From NCBI GenBank assembly GCA_964624795.1, contig CAZUZS010000006.1, forward strand, positions 36,545-100,544: a stretch of DNA of 64,000 nucleotides, read 5' to 3'. Positions 17,181 through 25,666 of this stretch are shown piece after piece; positions within the stretch are counted from its first letter, which is position 1, and every line of letters starts with the position of its first letter. Source of the stretch: CAZUZS01 sp964624795. Its GTDB lineage: Bacteria > Calditrichota > Calditrichia > RBG-13-44-9. Below the pieces are notes generated by a model. It saw nothing but the letters and a program-made list of their open reading frames with translations, was not told the origin of the DNA and searched no databases. Made by a program: the position numbers and the translations under genes.

Positions 17181-19478
17181 ATGGATCATAGGGGAAAGAT
17201 GAAAAACATATTTGACGTAATCGTGATTGCTATTTTGATAATGATCGGGCAAATCTTCGCACAGGCAGAAGATACGCTCCCTCCGAATATGCCGCGGATG
17301 GTGCAGGACGGGACATCCGAAGCGCAACCGCTTTATCTGAATCCCAATTTGCCATTCGAAGAACGGGTTTCGGACCTTATCTCCAGGATGACGCTGGAGG
17401 AAAAGATCTCGCAGATGCAATATGATGCGCCTGCCATACCCCGTCTTGGGATTCCTGAATACAACTGGTGGAACGAGTGCCTGCACGGGGTGGCCAGAGC
17501 GGGCATTGCCACTGTGTTCCCACAATCAATTGGCCTGGCCGCCACCTGGGACTCCGATCTCATGTTTCGTGTGGCGACAGTCATCTCGGATGAAGCCCGC
17601 GCCAAGCATCATGAATTTCTCCGGCATAACCAGCGGGGGATTTACAAAGGGCTGACCTTTTGGTCGCCAAACATCAATATTTTCCGCGACCCGCGCTGGG
17701 GCAGGGGGCAGGAGACCTACGGCGAAGATCCTTACCTGACTTCCCGGATGGGAGTCGCTTTTGTGAAGGGCTTGCAGGGAGATGATCCCCGTTATCTCAA
17801 AGTTGTTTCCACACCCAAGCACTTTGCGGTTCACAGCGGGCCGGAGCCGGAACGCCACGAATTCAACGCGGTGGTGAATGAGCGCGATTTGCGGGAAACC
17901 TACCTGCCGGCATTTGAAACATGCGTGGTGGAGGGGAAAGCTTTCTCGGTAATGGGCGCCTACAACCGGGCGAATGGCGAGGCGTGCTGCGCCAGCGAAA
18001 TACTGCTCGGCAAAATCCTGCGCGGCGAGTGGGAATTCCCCGGTTATGTGGTGTCCGATTGCGGCGCCATTCGCGACATCTACCAGGGGCACAAGCTGGT
18101 TTCCACCGCTGCGAAAGCGGCTGCCCTGGCCGTAAAAACCGGATGCGATCTCAATTGTGGTGAGGTTTATCCACATCTTAAAGAAGCTGTTGAAAAGAGG
18201 TTGATCACTGAAAAAGATATCGATGTTGCTGTGAGCCGTCTGTTTACTGCACGTTTCAGGCTGGGAATGTTCGATCCGCCAGAGATGGTGCCCTACGCAC
18301 AAATGCCGTACTCGGTGAATGACTCTCCCGAACATCGCCGGCTGGCACTGCAGGCTGCCCGGAAATCCATTGTTTTGTTAAAAAATGAAGGCCATCTGCT
18401 GCCGTTGAAAAAGGATCTGAAAACAATCGCGGTCTTCGGACCAAATGCCGATGAAGTCGATGTGCTGCTGGGGAATTACAATGGCGTTCCATCCCACGCA
18501 ATAACGCCGTTGGAGGGGATCCGAAACAAAGTATCTCACGGAACCCAGGTTTTGTACGCCCCTGGAAGTAACGTGGCAGATATTGGCCCGGTGATGACAC
18601 CGGTTCCCGAAAGAGCCCTGCATCCTGCGCCCGGCGAAATGGGCGTCACAGGAGTCTCGGGCGAATATTTCAATAATAAAAACCTGCAGGGCCGGCCGGT
18701 TATAAAGCGCAACGACAAGACCGTGGATTTTGCGTGGTACAGCCTGTCGCCCATCCCACAGGTACCGGAGGACAGTTTCTCGGTGCGCTGGACTGGCGTT
18801 CTTGTGCCGCCGGTTTCAGGAGATTACCAATTCCGGATTTCAGGAAATAACGGTTACCGGTTTTACCTGGAGGACAAACTGGTTATCGACAAGTGGACGG
18901 ATGTTGTGACAGCAAAGCAGGCGGTCGTGCCCGCCTTGGAAGCCGGCTATGAATACAGTCTGCGGCTGGAATATTATGAGAATGTCGGAGATGCCGACAT
19001 CAAACTGGAATGGGCGCTGCCTGGCGCCGATCCGCTGGGCGAGGCGGTGAAAATTGCCAGCCGGGCAGATGTGGTGATTATGGTCGGCGGCATTTCTCCC
19101 CGGCTGGAAGGGGAAGAAATGGATGTGGATGTTCCCGGTTTTGAGGGGGGCGACCGCACCGATCTGAGGCTGCCGGCGGTGCAGGAACAATTGCTGAAAA
19201 AACTTCAGGCGGCTGGCAAACCGATGGTTCTGGTGCTGCTCAATGGGAGCGCCCTGGCGGTGAACTGGGCGAATGAAAATATTCCGGCAATTGTAGAGGC
19301 GTGGTATCCTGGGGAGGAGGGTGGCAGCGCCATCGCCGATGTNNNNNNNNNNNNNNNNNNNNNNNNNNNNNNNNNNNNNNNNNNNNNNNNNNNNNNNNNN
19401 NNNNNNNNNNNNNNNNNNNNNNNNNNNNNNNNNNNNNNNNNNAATGGAGTAACTGCTAATTTCCGGATCGTTCCATAA
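17181..19478 (+). CDS. Secreted glycoside hydrolase family 3 with inserted PA14 domain (gapped)
   Basis: The enzyme is a periplasmic or outer-membrane beta-glycosidase of the xylosidase/glucosidase type. It begins with a signal peptide ending near IFAQA. Starts at 17181 and 17199 both have G-rich ribosome binding sites 4 bases upstream. The TIM-barrel domain contains GVARAGIATVFPQSIGLA, the conserved KHFAVH, and the nucleophile D293 in YVVSDCGAIRDIY. The second GH3 domain starts near residue 380 (ARKSIVLLKNEG) and is split by a PA14 carbohydrate-binding module (about 490-640). It resumes at VVIMVGGI...EGEEMD, with the general-acid glutamate region. The N run at 19343-19442 replaces the end of domain 2 and the usual FnIII-like domain. 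Only NGVTANFRIVP remains after it. It precedes a xylose-type ABC transporter by 77 bases. Confidence 0.88.
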   Translation: MDHRGKMKNIFDVIVIAILIMIGQIFAQAEDTLPPNMPRMVQDGTSEAQPLYLNPNLPFEERVSDLISRMTLEEKISQMQYDAPAIPRLGIPEYNWWNECLHGVARAGIATVFPQSIGLAATWDSDLMFRVATVISDEARAKHHEFLRHNQRGIYKGLTFWSPNINIFRDPRWGRGQETYGEDPYLTSRMGVAFVKGLQGDDPRYLKVVSTPKHFAVHSGPEPERHEFNAVVNERDLRETYLPAFETCVVEGKAFSVMGAYNRANGEACCASEILLGKILRGEWEFPGYVVSDCGAIRDIYQGHKLVSTAAKAAALAVKTGCDLNCGEVYPHLKEAVEKRLITEKDIDVAVSRLFTARFRLGMFDPPEMVPYAQMPYSVNDSPEHRRLALQAARKSIVLLKNEGHLLPLKKDLKTIAVFGPNADEVDVLLGNYNGVPSHAITPLEGIRNKVSHGTQVLYAPGSNVADIGPVMTPVPERALHPAPGEMGVTGVSGEYFNNKNLQGRPVIKRNDKTVDFAWYSLSPIPQVPEDSFSVRWTGVLVPPVSGDYQFRISGNNGYRFYLEDKLVIDKWTDVVTAKQAVVPALEAGYEYSLRLEYYENVGDADIKLEWALPGADPLGEAVKIASRADVVIMVGGISPRLEGEEMDVDVPGFEGGDRTDLRLPAVQEQLLKKLQAAGKPMVLVLLNGSALAVNWANENIPAIVEAWYPGEEGGSAIADXXXXXXXXXXXXXXXXXXXXXXXXXXXXXXXXXXNGVTANFRIVP
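19343..19442. other. Assembly gap (100 N) inside the GH3 gene
   Basis: Placeholder-length gap. GH3 homologues have well over 100 further residues between the GGSAIAD segment and the C-terminus, so the real gap is probably several hundred bases. Confidence 0.9.
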
Positions 19479-19555
19479 TCGTATCGAGGGGAAAAGCAAG
19501 AACAACTACCTGCCAGCGCAATAAGGCAGATTAATCTGAAAGCATGGAATAAATT

Positions 19556-20635
19556 ATGAAAATGCGTATCACTCTGGTGCTGATTTCACTTGTTCTAAGT
19601 ATTTTAATCGGTGTTTCTTTATCGAATCGTAATGGCGAGTCTAACGGCAAACAGGCGGGCAAGCAGCGGCCGCTTATCGGATTGTCAATGGATACCAACA
19701 AGGAGGTGCGATGGATAACCGACCGCGATATTTTTATCGGCCGATGCAAAGAGTTGGGGGCGAATGTCCTGGTGCAGTCTGCCAACAGTGACGATGCCCG
19801 GCAAATTCAGGATGTGCAGGCGCTCATCAGCCGCAAGGTGGATGCGCTGGTAATTATTCCCCACAATGGGGCGGCCATGGCCAAAGCGGTGAAAATGGCC
19901 CACGAAGCGGGTATTCCGGTGCTTGCCTACGATCGGCTGATCACCGATTGTAATCTTGATCTTTACATCACCTTCGACAATGTGCGGGTGGGTGAATTGC
20001 AGGCCAAATACCTGGTAGAGCATCTCCCGCAGCCAGGAAAGGGAAAGATCGTCAGGATTTACGGCGCGAAAACGGACAACAACGCATTTCTGCTCAAGGA
20101 AGGGCAGGATAAAATCCTGCGACCCTATTTGGAGCGAGGTGACATTACAGTGATTCATGAGGACTGGGCCGATAACTGGAATCCGGAAATCGCCAAGAAA
20201 ATTACCAACGCTGCTATCACCCGCCACGGAACAAACTTTGACGGGATTTTGGTTTCCAACGACGGCACTGCCGGCGGGGCGATCCAGGCGCTGAAAGAAG
20301 AAGGCGTAGCCGGAAGGGTGCTTGTTACAGGCCAGGATGCCGACCTGGTTGCCTGCCAGCGGATTGCGGCCGGCAACCAATCTATGACTATTTACAAACC
20401 AATTCGCAACCTGGCAACTCGCGCTGCAGAGCTGGCGGTAAAACTGGCGGCCGGCAAACCGATCATTGCCCGGAATGCGGTGAATAACAAGCAGATCGAT
20501 GTCCCAACTATCTTGCTGGAGGTTGTCACCGTTACTCGGGATAATCTTGTGAAAACTGTAATCGCGGATGGTTTTCATTCCTATGATGATGTTTATCGCA
20601 ATATTCCCGAAAAAGAACGCTCACCAAGACCATGA
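19556..20635 (+). CDS. xylF: Periplasmic xylose-type sugar-binding protein (XylF-like)
   Basis: This 359-residue solute-binding protein has an uncleaved or cleavable N-terminal hydrophobic segment (about 4-24) and a periplasmic-binding-protein-like I fold. Segments typical of XylF are GLSMDTNKEVRWITDRD, VDALVIIPHNG, GIPVLAYDRLI, GKIVRIYGAKTDNNA and VLVTGQDAD. It should bind D-xylose or a related pentose and deliver it to the permease. The stop overlaps the ATP-binding gene by four bases (ATGA at 20632-20635), so the operon is tightly coupled. The upstream GH3 can supply the sugar. Confidence 0.9.
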   Translation: MKMRITLVLISLVLSILIGVSLSNRNGESNGKQAGKQRPLIGLSMDTNKEVRWITDRDIFIGRCKELGANVLVQSANSDDARQIQDVQALISRKVDALVIIPHNGAAMAKAVKMAHEAGIPVLAYDRLITDCNLDLYITFDNVRVGELQAKYLVEHLPQPGKGKIVRIYGAKTDNNAFLLKEGQDKILRPYLERGDITVIHEDWADNWNPEIAKKITNAAITRHGTNFDGILVSNDGTAGGAIQALKEEGVAGRVLVTGQDADLVACQRIAAGNQSMTIYKPIRNLATRAAELAVKLAAGKPIIARNAVNNKQIDVPTILLEVVTVTRDNLVKTVIADGFHSYDDVYRNIPEKERSPRP

Positions 20636-22158
20636 ACAGCAAGGATTCTAAAATCATCTTAAGAATTGAGAAACTGACCAAGCGTTTCTCCGGCGTTGTG
20701 GCGCTGAAGGCGGTCGATTTCGAATCGCAGGAAGGGGAAGTTCATGCTATCTGCGGAGAAAACGGAGCCGGGAAATCCACTCTCATCAAAATCCTTTCCG
20801 GCTATTTCCCATTCGGCAGTTATGAAGGCAGGATGTTCCTGTCCGGTCATCCGGTTGAATTTTCCGGGCCGGCCGATTCAGAGAGGGCGGGAATCGCGGT
20901 CATCTACCAGGAACTCACCCTGGTGCAGGAGATGACCGTTGCCGAAAACATCTTTCTCGGCGCCGAGCCTCACCGCTGGGGGCTGATCGACTGGAACCGG
21001 GTCTATTCAGAAACCGGGCATTTTCTGGAATTATTCGGGCTGGATCTCGATCCGGCGGCGCGTGTTGCCGATCTCGGAATCGGCAAGCAGCAACTGGTGG
21101 AGATTCTAAAGGCGCTCTCTAAAAAATCAAAAATCCTTCTTCTGGATGAACCGACCGCCGCGCTGAGCGAAACGGAAGTGGATGCTCTTCTCAATATTAT
21201 TACCGGTTTGAAGGAGAAGGGTATAACCTGCATTTACATTTCCCACAAACTGGATGAAGTTTTGCGGATCGCCGACCGGGTTACTGTTCTGCGCGATGGA
21301 GAAAAGGTCGCTACGCTGAAAACAGGCGAGACCGATAAGGGGGAGATCATTCGCCACATGGTGGGAAGGGAGATTACCCAGATGTATCCCCTCCGACGGG
21401 TATCGCCGGGCGAAACCTTGCTGCAAGTGGCAAACCTGACAATTGCCGGCGAAGGGAGGTCAGCGCCGGTGCTGGAGAATATCAATCTTGAGCTGAAAAC
21501 CGGGGAAGTTCTGGGTATCGGCGGATTGATGGGTTCCGGCCGGACGGAATTGTTGATGCACCTTTTTGGCACTTTTGGGATTCGGATTTCCGGGGAGGTT
21601 AGAATCAGGGGAGATTTGGTGCGGATTTCTTCTCCCTTGCAGGCCATCCGTCATGGCCTGATGTTGGTGAGCGAAGACCGTAAACGCTATGGCATCGTGC
21701 CCGGACAGAATATCGGTTTCAACATTTCGCTGGCTTCACTGCGGCAATTCACCGATGGAATTCTGCTTAATCGCAACCGGGAAGTCTCGCACAACCAGCG
21801 TATTTTTAACTGGCTGGGTGTGAAAGCTCCCAATCTTGAAACTTCGGTCAGCAAGCTGTCCGGCGGCAACCAGCAGAAAGTGGTGCTGGGAAAGGGGTTG
21901 ATGACCGAGCCGCAAATCATTTTTATGGATGAGCCGACCCGCGGCATCGATGTGGGAGCAAAGGTTGAGATTTACCATCAGATCAATTCCCTGACTTCGG
22001 AAGGTAAGGCTGTGGTGCTGGTCTCCAGCGAGCTCCCGGAATTGATGGGAATGAGCGACCGGTTGATCATTCTCAGCGCCGGTAAAATAGGTGGAAAATT
22101 TGATGCCGGGGAAGCAACTCAGGAAGCTGTTATGCGTGCCGCCATGGCATTTCATTAG
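20632..22158 (+). CDS. xylG: Sugar ABC transporter ATP-binding protein (XylG-like, two ATPase domains)
   Basis: The 508-residue protein has two fused ABC domains. The first has Walker A GENGAGKST (residues 42-50) and Walker B ILLLDEPTAAL. Its signature loop is degenerate. The second has the imperfect P-loop GLMGSGRTE, the full signature KLSGGNQQKVVLGKGL and IIFMDEPTRGID. This asymmetric layout is diagnostic of the ribose/xylose/galactose family (MglA, RbsA, XylG). It energises import together with the XylH permease encoded 9 bases downstream. Confidence 0.93.
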   Translation: MNSKDSKIILRIEKLTKRFSGVVALKAVDFESQEGEVHAICGENGAGKSTLIKILSGYFPFGSYEGRMFLSGHPVEFSGPADSERAGIAVIYQELTLVQEMTVAENIFLGAEPHRWGLIDWNRVYSETGHFLELFGLDLDPAARVADLGIGKQQLVEILKALSKKSKILLLDEPTAALSETEVDALLNIITGLKEKGITCIYISHKLDEVLRIADRVTVLRDGEKVATLKTGETDKGEIIRHMVGREITQMYPLRRVSPGETLLQVANLTIAGEGRSAPVLENINLELKTGEVLGIGGLMGSGRTELLMHLFGTFGIRISGEVRIRGDLVRISSPLQAIRHGLMLVSEDRKRYGIVPGQNIGFNISLASLRQFTDGILLNRNREVSHNQRIFNWLGVKAPNLETSVSKLSGGNQQKVVLGKGLMTEPQIIFMDEPTRGIDVGAKVEIYHQINSLTSEGKAVVLVSSELPELMGMSDRLIILSAGKIGGKFDAGEATQEAVMRAAMAFH

Positions 22159-22167
22159 GAGTGATGC

Positions 22168-23310
22168 ATGAACAAGAAGCTTACATTTCGGGATTTTTCT
22201 ATCGGGATCGCGCTGGTTCTGGTTTGGATATTCTTTTCTCTGGTTTCGGATACTTTTCTCAGCCCGCGAAACCTGGCTATGTTGTCCATTGAACTTGCTG
22301 TGACGGCAACCCTGGCGCTGGGAATGCTGCTGGTGCTGCTTCCGGGACAGATCGACCTTTCGGTGGGCAGCGGCGTCGGGCTTATCGGAGGTCTGGCCAG
22401 CGTGCTGGTCTTTCATCATCACTGGCCTTCCGGGCTGGCGATGGGAACCGGCTTGATCCTGGCGCTCATCATCTGGTCGCTGATGGGAATGCTCATCATT
22501 CGCCAGGGGGTTCCTTCTTTCATTATCACATTAGGCGGACTACTGATATTCAAGGGCCTGTTCTGGCTGGTAATCCGCAATGCTACCGTTCCGGTGACCG
22601 AAGGGAATACAGTCAATCTCTACGCCGCGCTCACAACGTACTACTTTCCGGCCTGGACCGGCTACCTCTTTGCATTCCTGATTGTCGCGGCTTCGGTGAT
22701 CCTCAAATTGCGGTCGCGGCGCCAGCGCATTCAGCACGGCTTCCCGGTGGAGGATGGCGAAGTTGTTTTTCTCAAATTGTTCGTTCTGGCGCAGGCGGTT
22801 TTGCTGTTTGTTGTTGTCATGAACCGCTTTCGGGGAATTCCCCTCTCGGTGCTCATCCTGGGAGTTCTGGCACTGGTTATTTCAGCAGTGACCCGCCACA
22901 CTCCATTTGGGCGTTACCTGTACGCTATCGGGGGCAATGAAGAAGCCGCGGTCTTATCCGGCATCCCGGTTCGGAAAGTGGTGATCGGCGCGTTTGCCAT
23001 CATGGGCGGCATTGTGGCGCTCACCGGGTTTATGCAGACGGCCTACGCCGGGGCCTCCACCACCACGGTGGGCGATCTTATGGAACTGGATGCGATCGCT
23101 GCATGCGTAATCGGCGGCACCAGCTTAAAAGGCGGCCGGGGAACGGTGATGGGCGTGCTGTTCGGTTCGCTGATTATGGCCAGCTTGCTGAATGGCATGA
23201 CGCTGCTGGCGGTCTCTCCGGAGATCAAATTCGTTGCGCGGGGATCGGTATTGATAGTGGCGGTTTGGATGGATGTAGCCTTCGCCAGGAAGGCGGCAGT
23301 TGCAGCGTGA
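22168..23310 (+). CDS. xylH: Sugar ABC transporter permease (XylH-like)
   Basis: The 380-residue inner-membrane protein has about ten hydrophobic segments. It contains the branch signature LGMLLVLLPGQIDLSVGSGVG and the coupling region YAIGGNEEAAVLSGIPV. An inserted, less hydrophobic loop near residues 185-205 (LRSRRQRIQHGF) is usual for XylH and absent in RbsC. This favours xylose over ribose. The ATG at 22168 follows an AGGAGTG ribosome binding site that overlaps the end of xylG. No regulator gene lies next to the operon. Confidence 0.92.
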   Translation: MNKKLTFRDFSIGIALVLVWIFFSLVSDTFLSPRNLAMLSIELAVTATLALGMLLVLLPGQIDLSVGSGVGLIGGLASVLVFHHHWPSGLAMGTGLILALIIWSLMGMLIIRQGVPSFIITLGGLLIFKGLFWLVIRNATVPVTEGNTVNLYAALTTYYFPAWTGYLFAFLIVAASVILKLRSRRQRIQHGFPVEDGEVVFLKLFVLAQAVLLFVVVMNRFRGIPLSVLILGVLALVISAVTRHTPFGRYLYAIGGNEEAAVLSGIPVRKVVIGAFAIMGGIVALTGFMQTAYAGASTTTVGDLMELDAIAACVIGGTSLKGGRGTVMGVLFGSLIMASLLNGMTLLAVSPEIKFVARGSVLIVAVWMDVAFARKAAVAA

Positions 23311-23394
23311 TTCTTCGTTTGGACGTTTATCTGGCCTGTGGCAAAGCGCCCGCCATGCCGAGCTAATCATCGGAGAATATTGGTTGTTTTCCGG

Positions 23395-23889
23395 CTAAAG
23401 ATCGTAAAGTGTTTCGTCTATTTTCGGTTTCGGCTTGCCGCCGCTTGCAGGCGCCTTTTTCTCAAGGATGAACGGATTCTCATCTTCCAGCAAATCGCCC
23501 ATTTCTTCTTCAATCTTGTCCGGATCTTCTCCCTGTTCCAGGCGGTGCAGTGCTTCTTCCATTCCCGGCCCCATTTTCAAGCCGGTGGCGTCGCTAAGCT
23601 TGCGCATCAACTGCGCTGCCTGCCGCGGGTCTTCCTCGTTCATTCCCTCCGCTTCCCGCGCCAGCATCGCCATTGCCTTTTCCATTTTGGATTCATCGAT
23701 AGGCGGCATGTCATCGCTTTCACTGCTTTCTTCCTTTTTGCCGGAGATCACCGCAAACATCGACACCCGGCGTTCCAGCTTCGGATTGTCGCACTTCGGA
23801 CAGGCGGGAACTTTGTCGGTATTAACAGTGCGGGAAAAGAATTTATAGACAGTGTTGCAGTTTTGGCAGAAGAATTCATAAATCGGCAT
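23395..23889 (-). CDS. FmdB-family zinc-ribbon protein
   Basis: The 164-residue protein starts MPIYEFFCQNCNTVYKFF and has a zinc ribbon with C8, C11, C30 and C33, the FmdB/CxxC_CxxC regulatory domain. The remaining 110 residues are acidic, low-complexity and helical (several EE and DD runs) and probably disordered. Family members are called putative regulators because of FmdB in formamidase clusters, but the role is not established. It converges with xylH and is not part of that operon. A ribosome binding site AAGGAAA precedes the start. Confidence 0.82.
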   Translation of the reverse strand: MPIYEFFCQNCNTVYKFFSRTVNTDKVPACPKCDNPKLERRVSMFAVISGKKEESSESDDMPPIDESKMEKAMAMLAREAEGMNEEDPRQAAQLMRKLSDATGLKMGPGMEEALHRLEQGEDPDKIEEEMGDLLEDENPFILEKKAPASGGKPKPKIDETLYDL

Positions 23890-24030
23890 TTCATATTTCC
23901 TTCAATAATTTGCTTGAAAAGAATATAACGACAGGAAAATTGCCCCGACAACATTTAATTCCATTCAAAAGTATTCGGTTTCGCTACCCGAATCCACATC
24001 ATGAAGAATAACTCGCCGATTCATTTTTCC

Positions 24031-24960
24031 TCACTCGTCATAAAAGCGAAGCACGCGCAAAGCGCGGAGCGTATTCCAACGACTCGGCTGACCCGGCGCT
24101 TCCATTTCAAAATAGGTTTTTCCGGGATGCCTGTTCTGGAGCGGCCACATTCCATCTGCGGTTTGTTTATTCCTGAGTATCTCGAGAGCATCATCCATCC
24201 GGCTGTTGTAAGCCTGCTCGACTTCCCGGAAAAAGTCAAGGGCGCGCAGAATATCGTATCGCCAACGAGGCGGGAATGAAAGTCGGGTCATGCGGGGATC
24301 TACGACTTCACCGGTACGATGGGAGCGGAAAAGACGATGAGCCAAAAGAAATTCTACTGCCTTTTTGCGGCTTTTCTGTATCGTCATAACATCACCGGGA
24401 TTATTCTTTTCATACTCTCGTAATCCTTCCAGCACACTGATTGTGGTATGAAAAGAACCGTGAGTGGCACCTTTAAATTTTTCGCAATTCCACCCACCAT
24501 CCGGCATCTGCTCCCGGAGAAGATACTCGGCCAGAAGGCTGATTCGCGGATCCCGGAGATTGAAATAAGCCAGCAGAGACAATATCATTCCGGTCACACA
24601 TGTTTCACTCTGTTTATAGGAAGGAAAATAGTTGATGCCCCCGTCATTGTAGATGCCCTTTTCCAGCAGGATTTTGCAGGTGGTCAGGGCCTGCGGATGA
24701 TTTGGGTCGAGCCCCAGGCGTCGGAGCAGAAGCATGGAATAGGTGGTCGATATCCATTTTCGGGAATAGAGACTGCCCGCCCACAAACCGGAGCTTTCCT
24801 GGAATGAGAGCAGCCGGGCACCCCACCCGGTGCTGCCGACTTTTTGCCGCTCGTGTTCAACCTCCTCGTCCGAAGCTTTCAGCAGGTCTCGCAGGATTTG
24901 CCATCGGATCGCAGGATCGCCCAGCATGAACCATCTAATTACCTCATTATCATATTTCAT
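24031..24960 (-). CDS. Alpha/alpha-toroid protein (prenyltransferase/squalene-cyclase-like repeats)
   Basis: A protein of about 309 residues (325 if the upstream in-frame ATG at 25008 is used). It starts with WFMLGDPAIRWQILRDLL. It contains helical repeats of the terpene-cyclase-like toroid: FQESSGLWAGSLY, YNDGGINYF, MPDGGWNCE and ADGMWPLQN, that is, the QxxDGxW-like QW motifs. It lacks the DXDD acid of squalene-hopene cyclases and the zinc ligands of prenyltransferases, so it is probably not either enzyme. Similar proteins are annotated only as hypothetical. It is followed upstream by the HEAT gene on the same strand, which may form a small operon. Confidence 0.7.
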   Translation of the reverse strand: MKYDNEVIRWFMLGDPAIRWQILRDLLKASDEEVEHERQKVGSTGWGARLLSFQESSGLWAGSLYSRKWISTTYSMLLLRRLGLDPNHPQALTTCKILLEKGIYNDGGINYFPSYKQSETCVTGMILSLLAYFNLRDPRISLLAEYLLREQMPDGGWNCEKFKGATHGSFHTTISVLEGLREYEKNNPGDVMTIQKSRKKAVEFLLAHRLFRSHRTGEVVDPRMTRLSFPPRWRYDILRALDFFREVEQAYNSRMDDALEILRNKQTADGMWPLQNRHPGKTYFEMEAPGQPSRWNTLRALRVLRFYDE

Positions 24961-25041
24961 GGTAATATGCTTTCTGATCGTTTCTTTGATTGGAGTTGGC
25001 TTATGCATTCGGCAACTCGCTCGAGGGTTAAGTTCCGCCCA

Positions 25042-25581
25042 TCATTTTGCTGACCGCAAAACGGTGAGCAGTGTCGTCGCCCGGCTTTTCACCGCCGGGC
25101 TTCCGCTCTCAGCGTGTTCGGCGAGCAAATCCAGGACTTCCCGATGAAGTTTGGCATCTCGCAGCGCGAAATCAGCCAGTGCCTGCAACGTAAATGTCCG
25201 GACAATCCGGCTGTTGTCCTGCAGGTATTGTTTCAATATTTTAACGATTTCAGCCTGTTCTTCCGCTGTAACATCGAGACGCGGAAAAATCTGTGCCATG
25301 TGCCAGCGAATTTCCTGCTGATCGATATGCGCAATTTGTTTGATGAGGATGTTCTTATGCGGCTGCAGGTATTCCGGGTGCCGGACACTGATCTTCTCTG
25401 CCGCGTCGGCCGCTCTCATGCGTATCACCGGATCGTCGGTCTGCATTCCCCGGATCAATTCGGGGAAAAGGGAAGGATCATCCAGGATCTCTTCTACGAC
25501 CTCATCCGCGCGGCCGATGGAACGGCGATCCCCGCCGGTTAATTTGTCCGGAATTCGGCCCATTGTCAGCCCAACTTGCAT
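25042..25581 (-). CDS. HEAT-repeat protein
   Basis: The 179-residue soluble protein has helical repeats of HEAT type. Examples are DDPVIRMRAADAAEKIS, QQEIRWHMAQIFPRL and DNSRIVRTFTLQALADFAL. It is probably a protein-protein scaffold with no catalytic residues. Starts at 25581 or 25563 are both possible. The gene lies 81 bases upstream of the toroid-fold protein on the same strand. No specific partner can be named. Confidence 0.75.
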   Translation of the reverse strand: MQVGLTMGRIPDKLTGGDRRSIGRADEVVEEILDDPSLFPELIRGMQTDDPVIRMRAADAAEKISVRHPEYLQPHKNILIKQIAHIDQQEIRWHMAQIFPRLDVTAEEQAEIVKILKQYLQDNSRIVRTFTLQALADFALRDAKLHREVLDLLAEHAESGSPAVKSRATTLLTVLRSAK

Positions 25582-25666
25582 TTGTCTCAGAAGAAATATA
25601 ATGGAAGTTTCTTAATTCAAACAACAATAAATTCTGATGAAAATAGATTAATTCGTCCGAATCACA

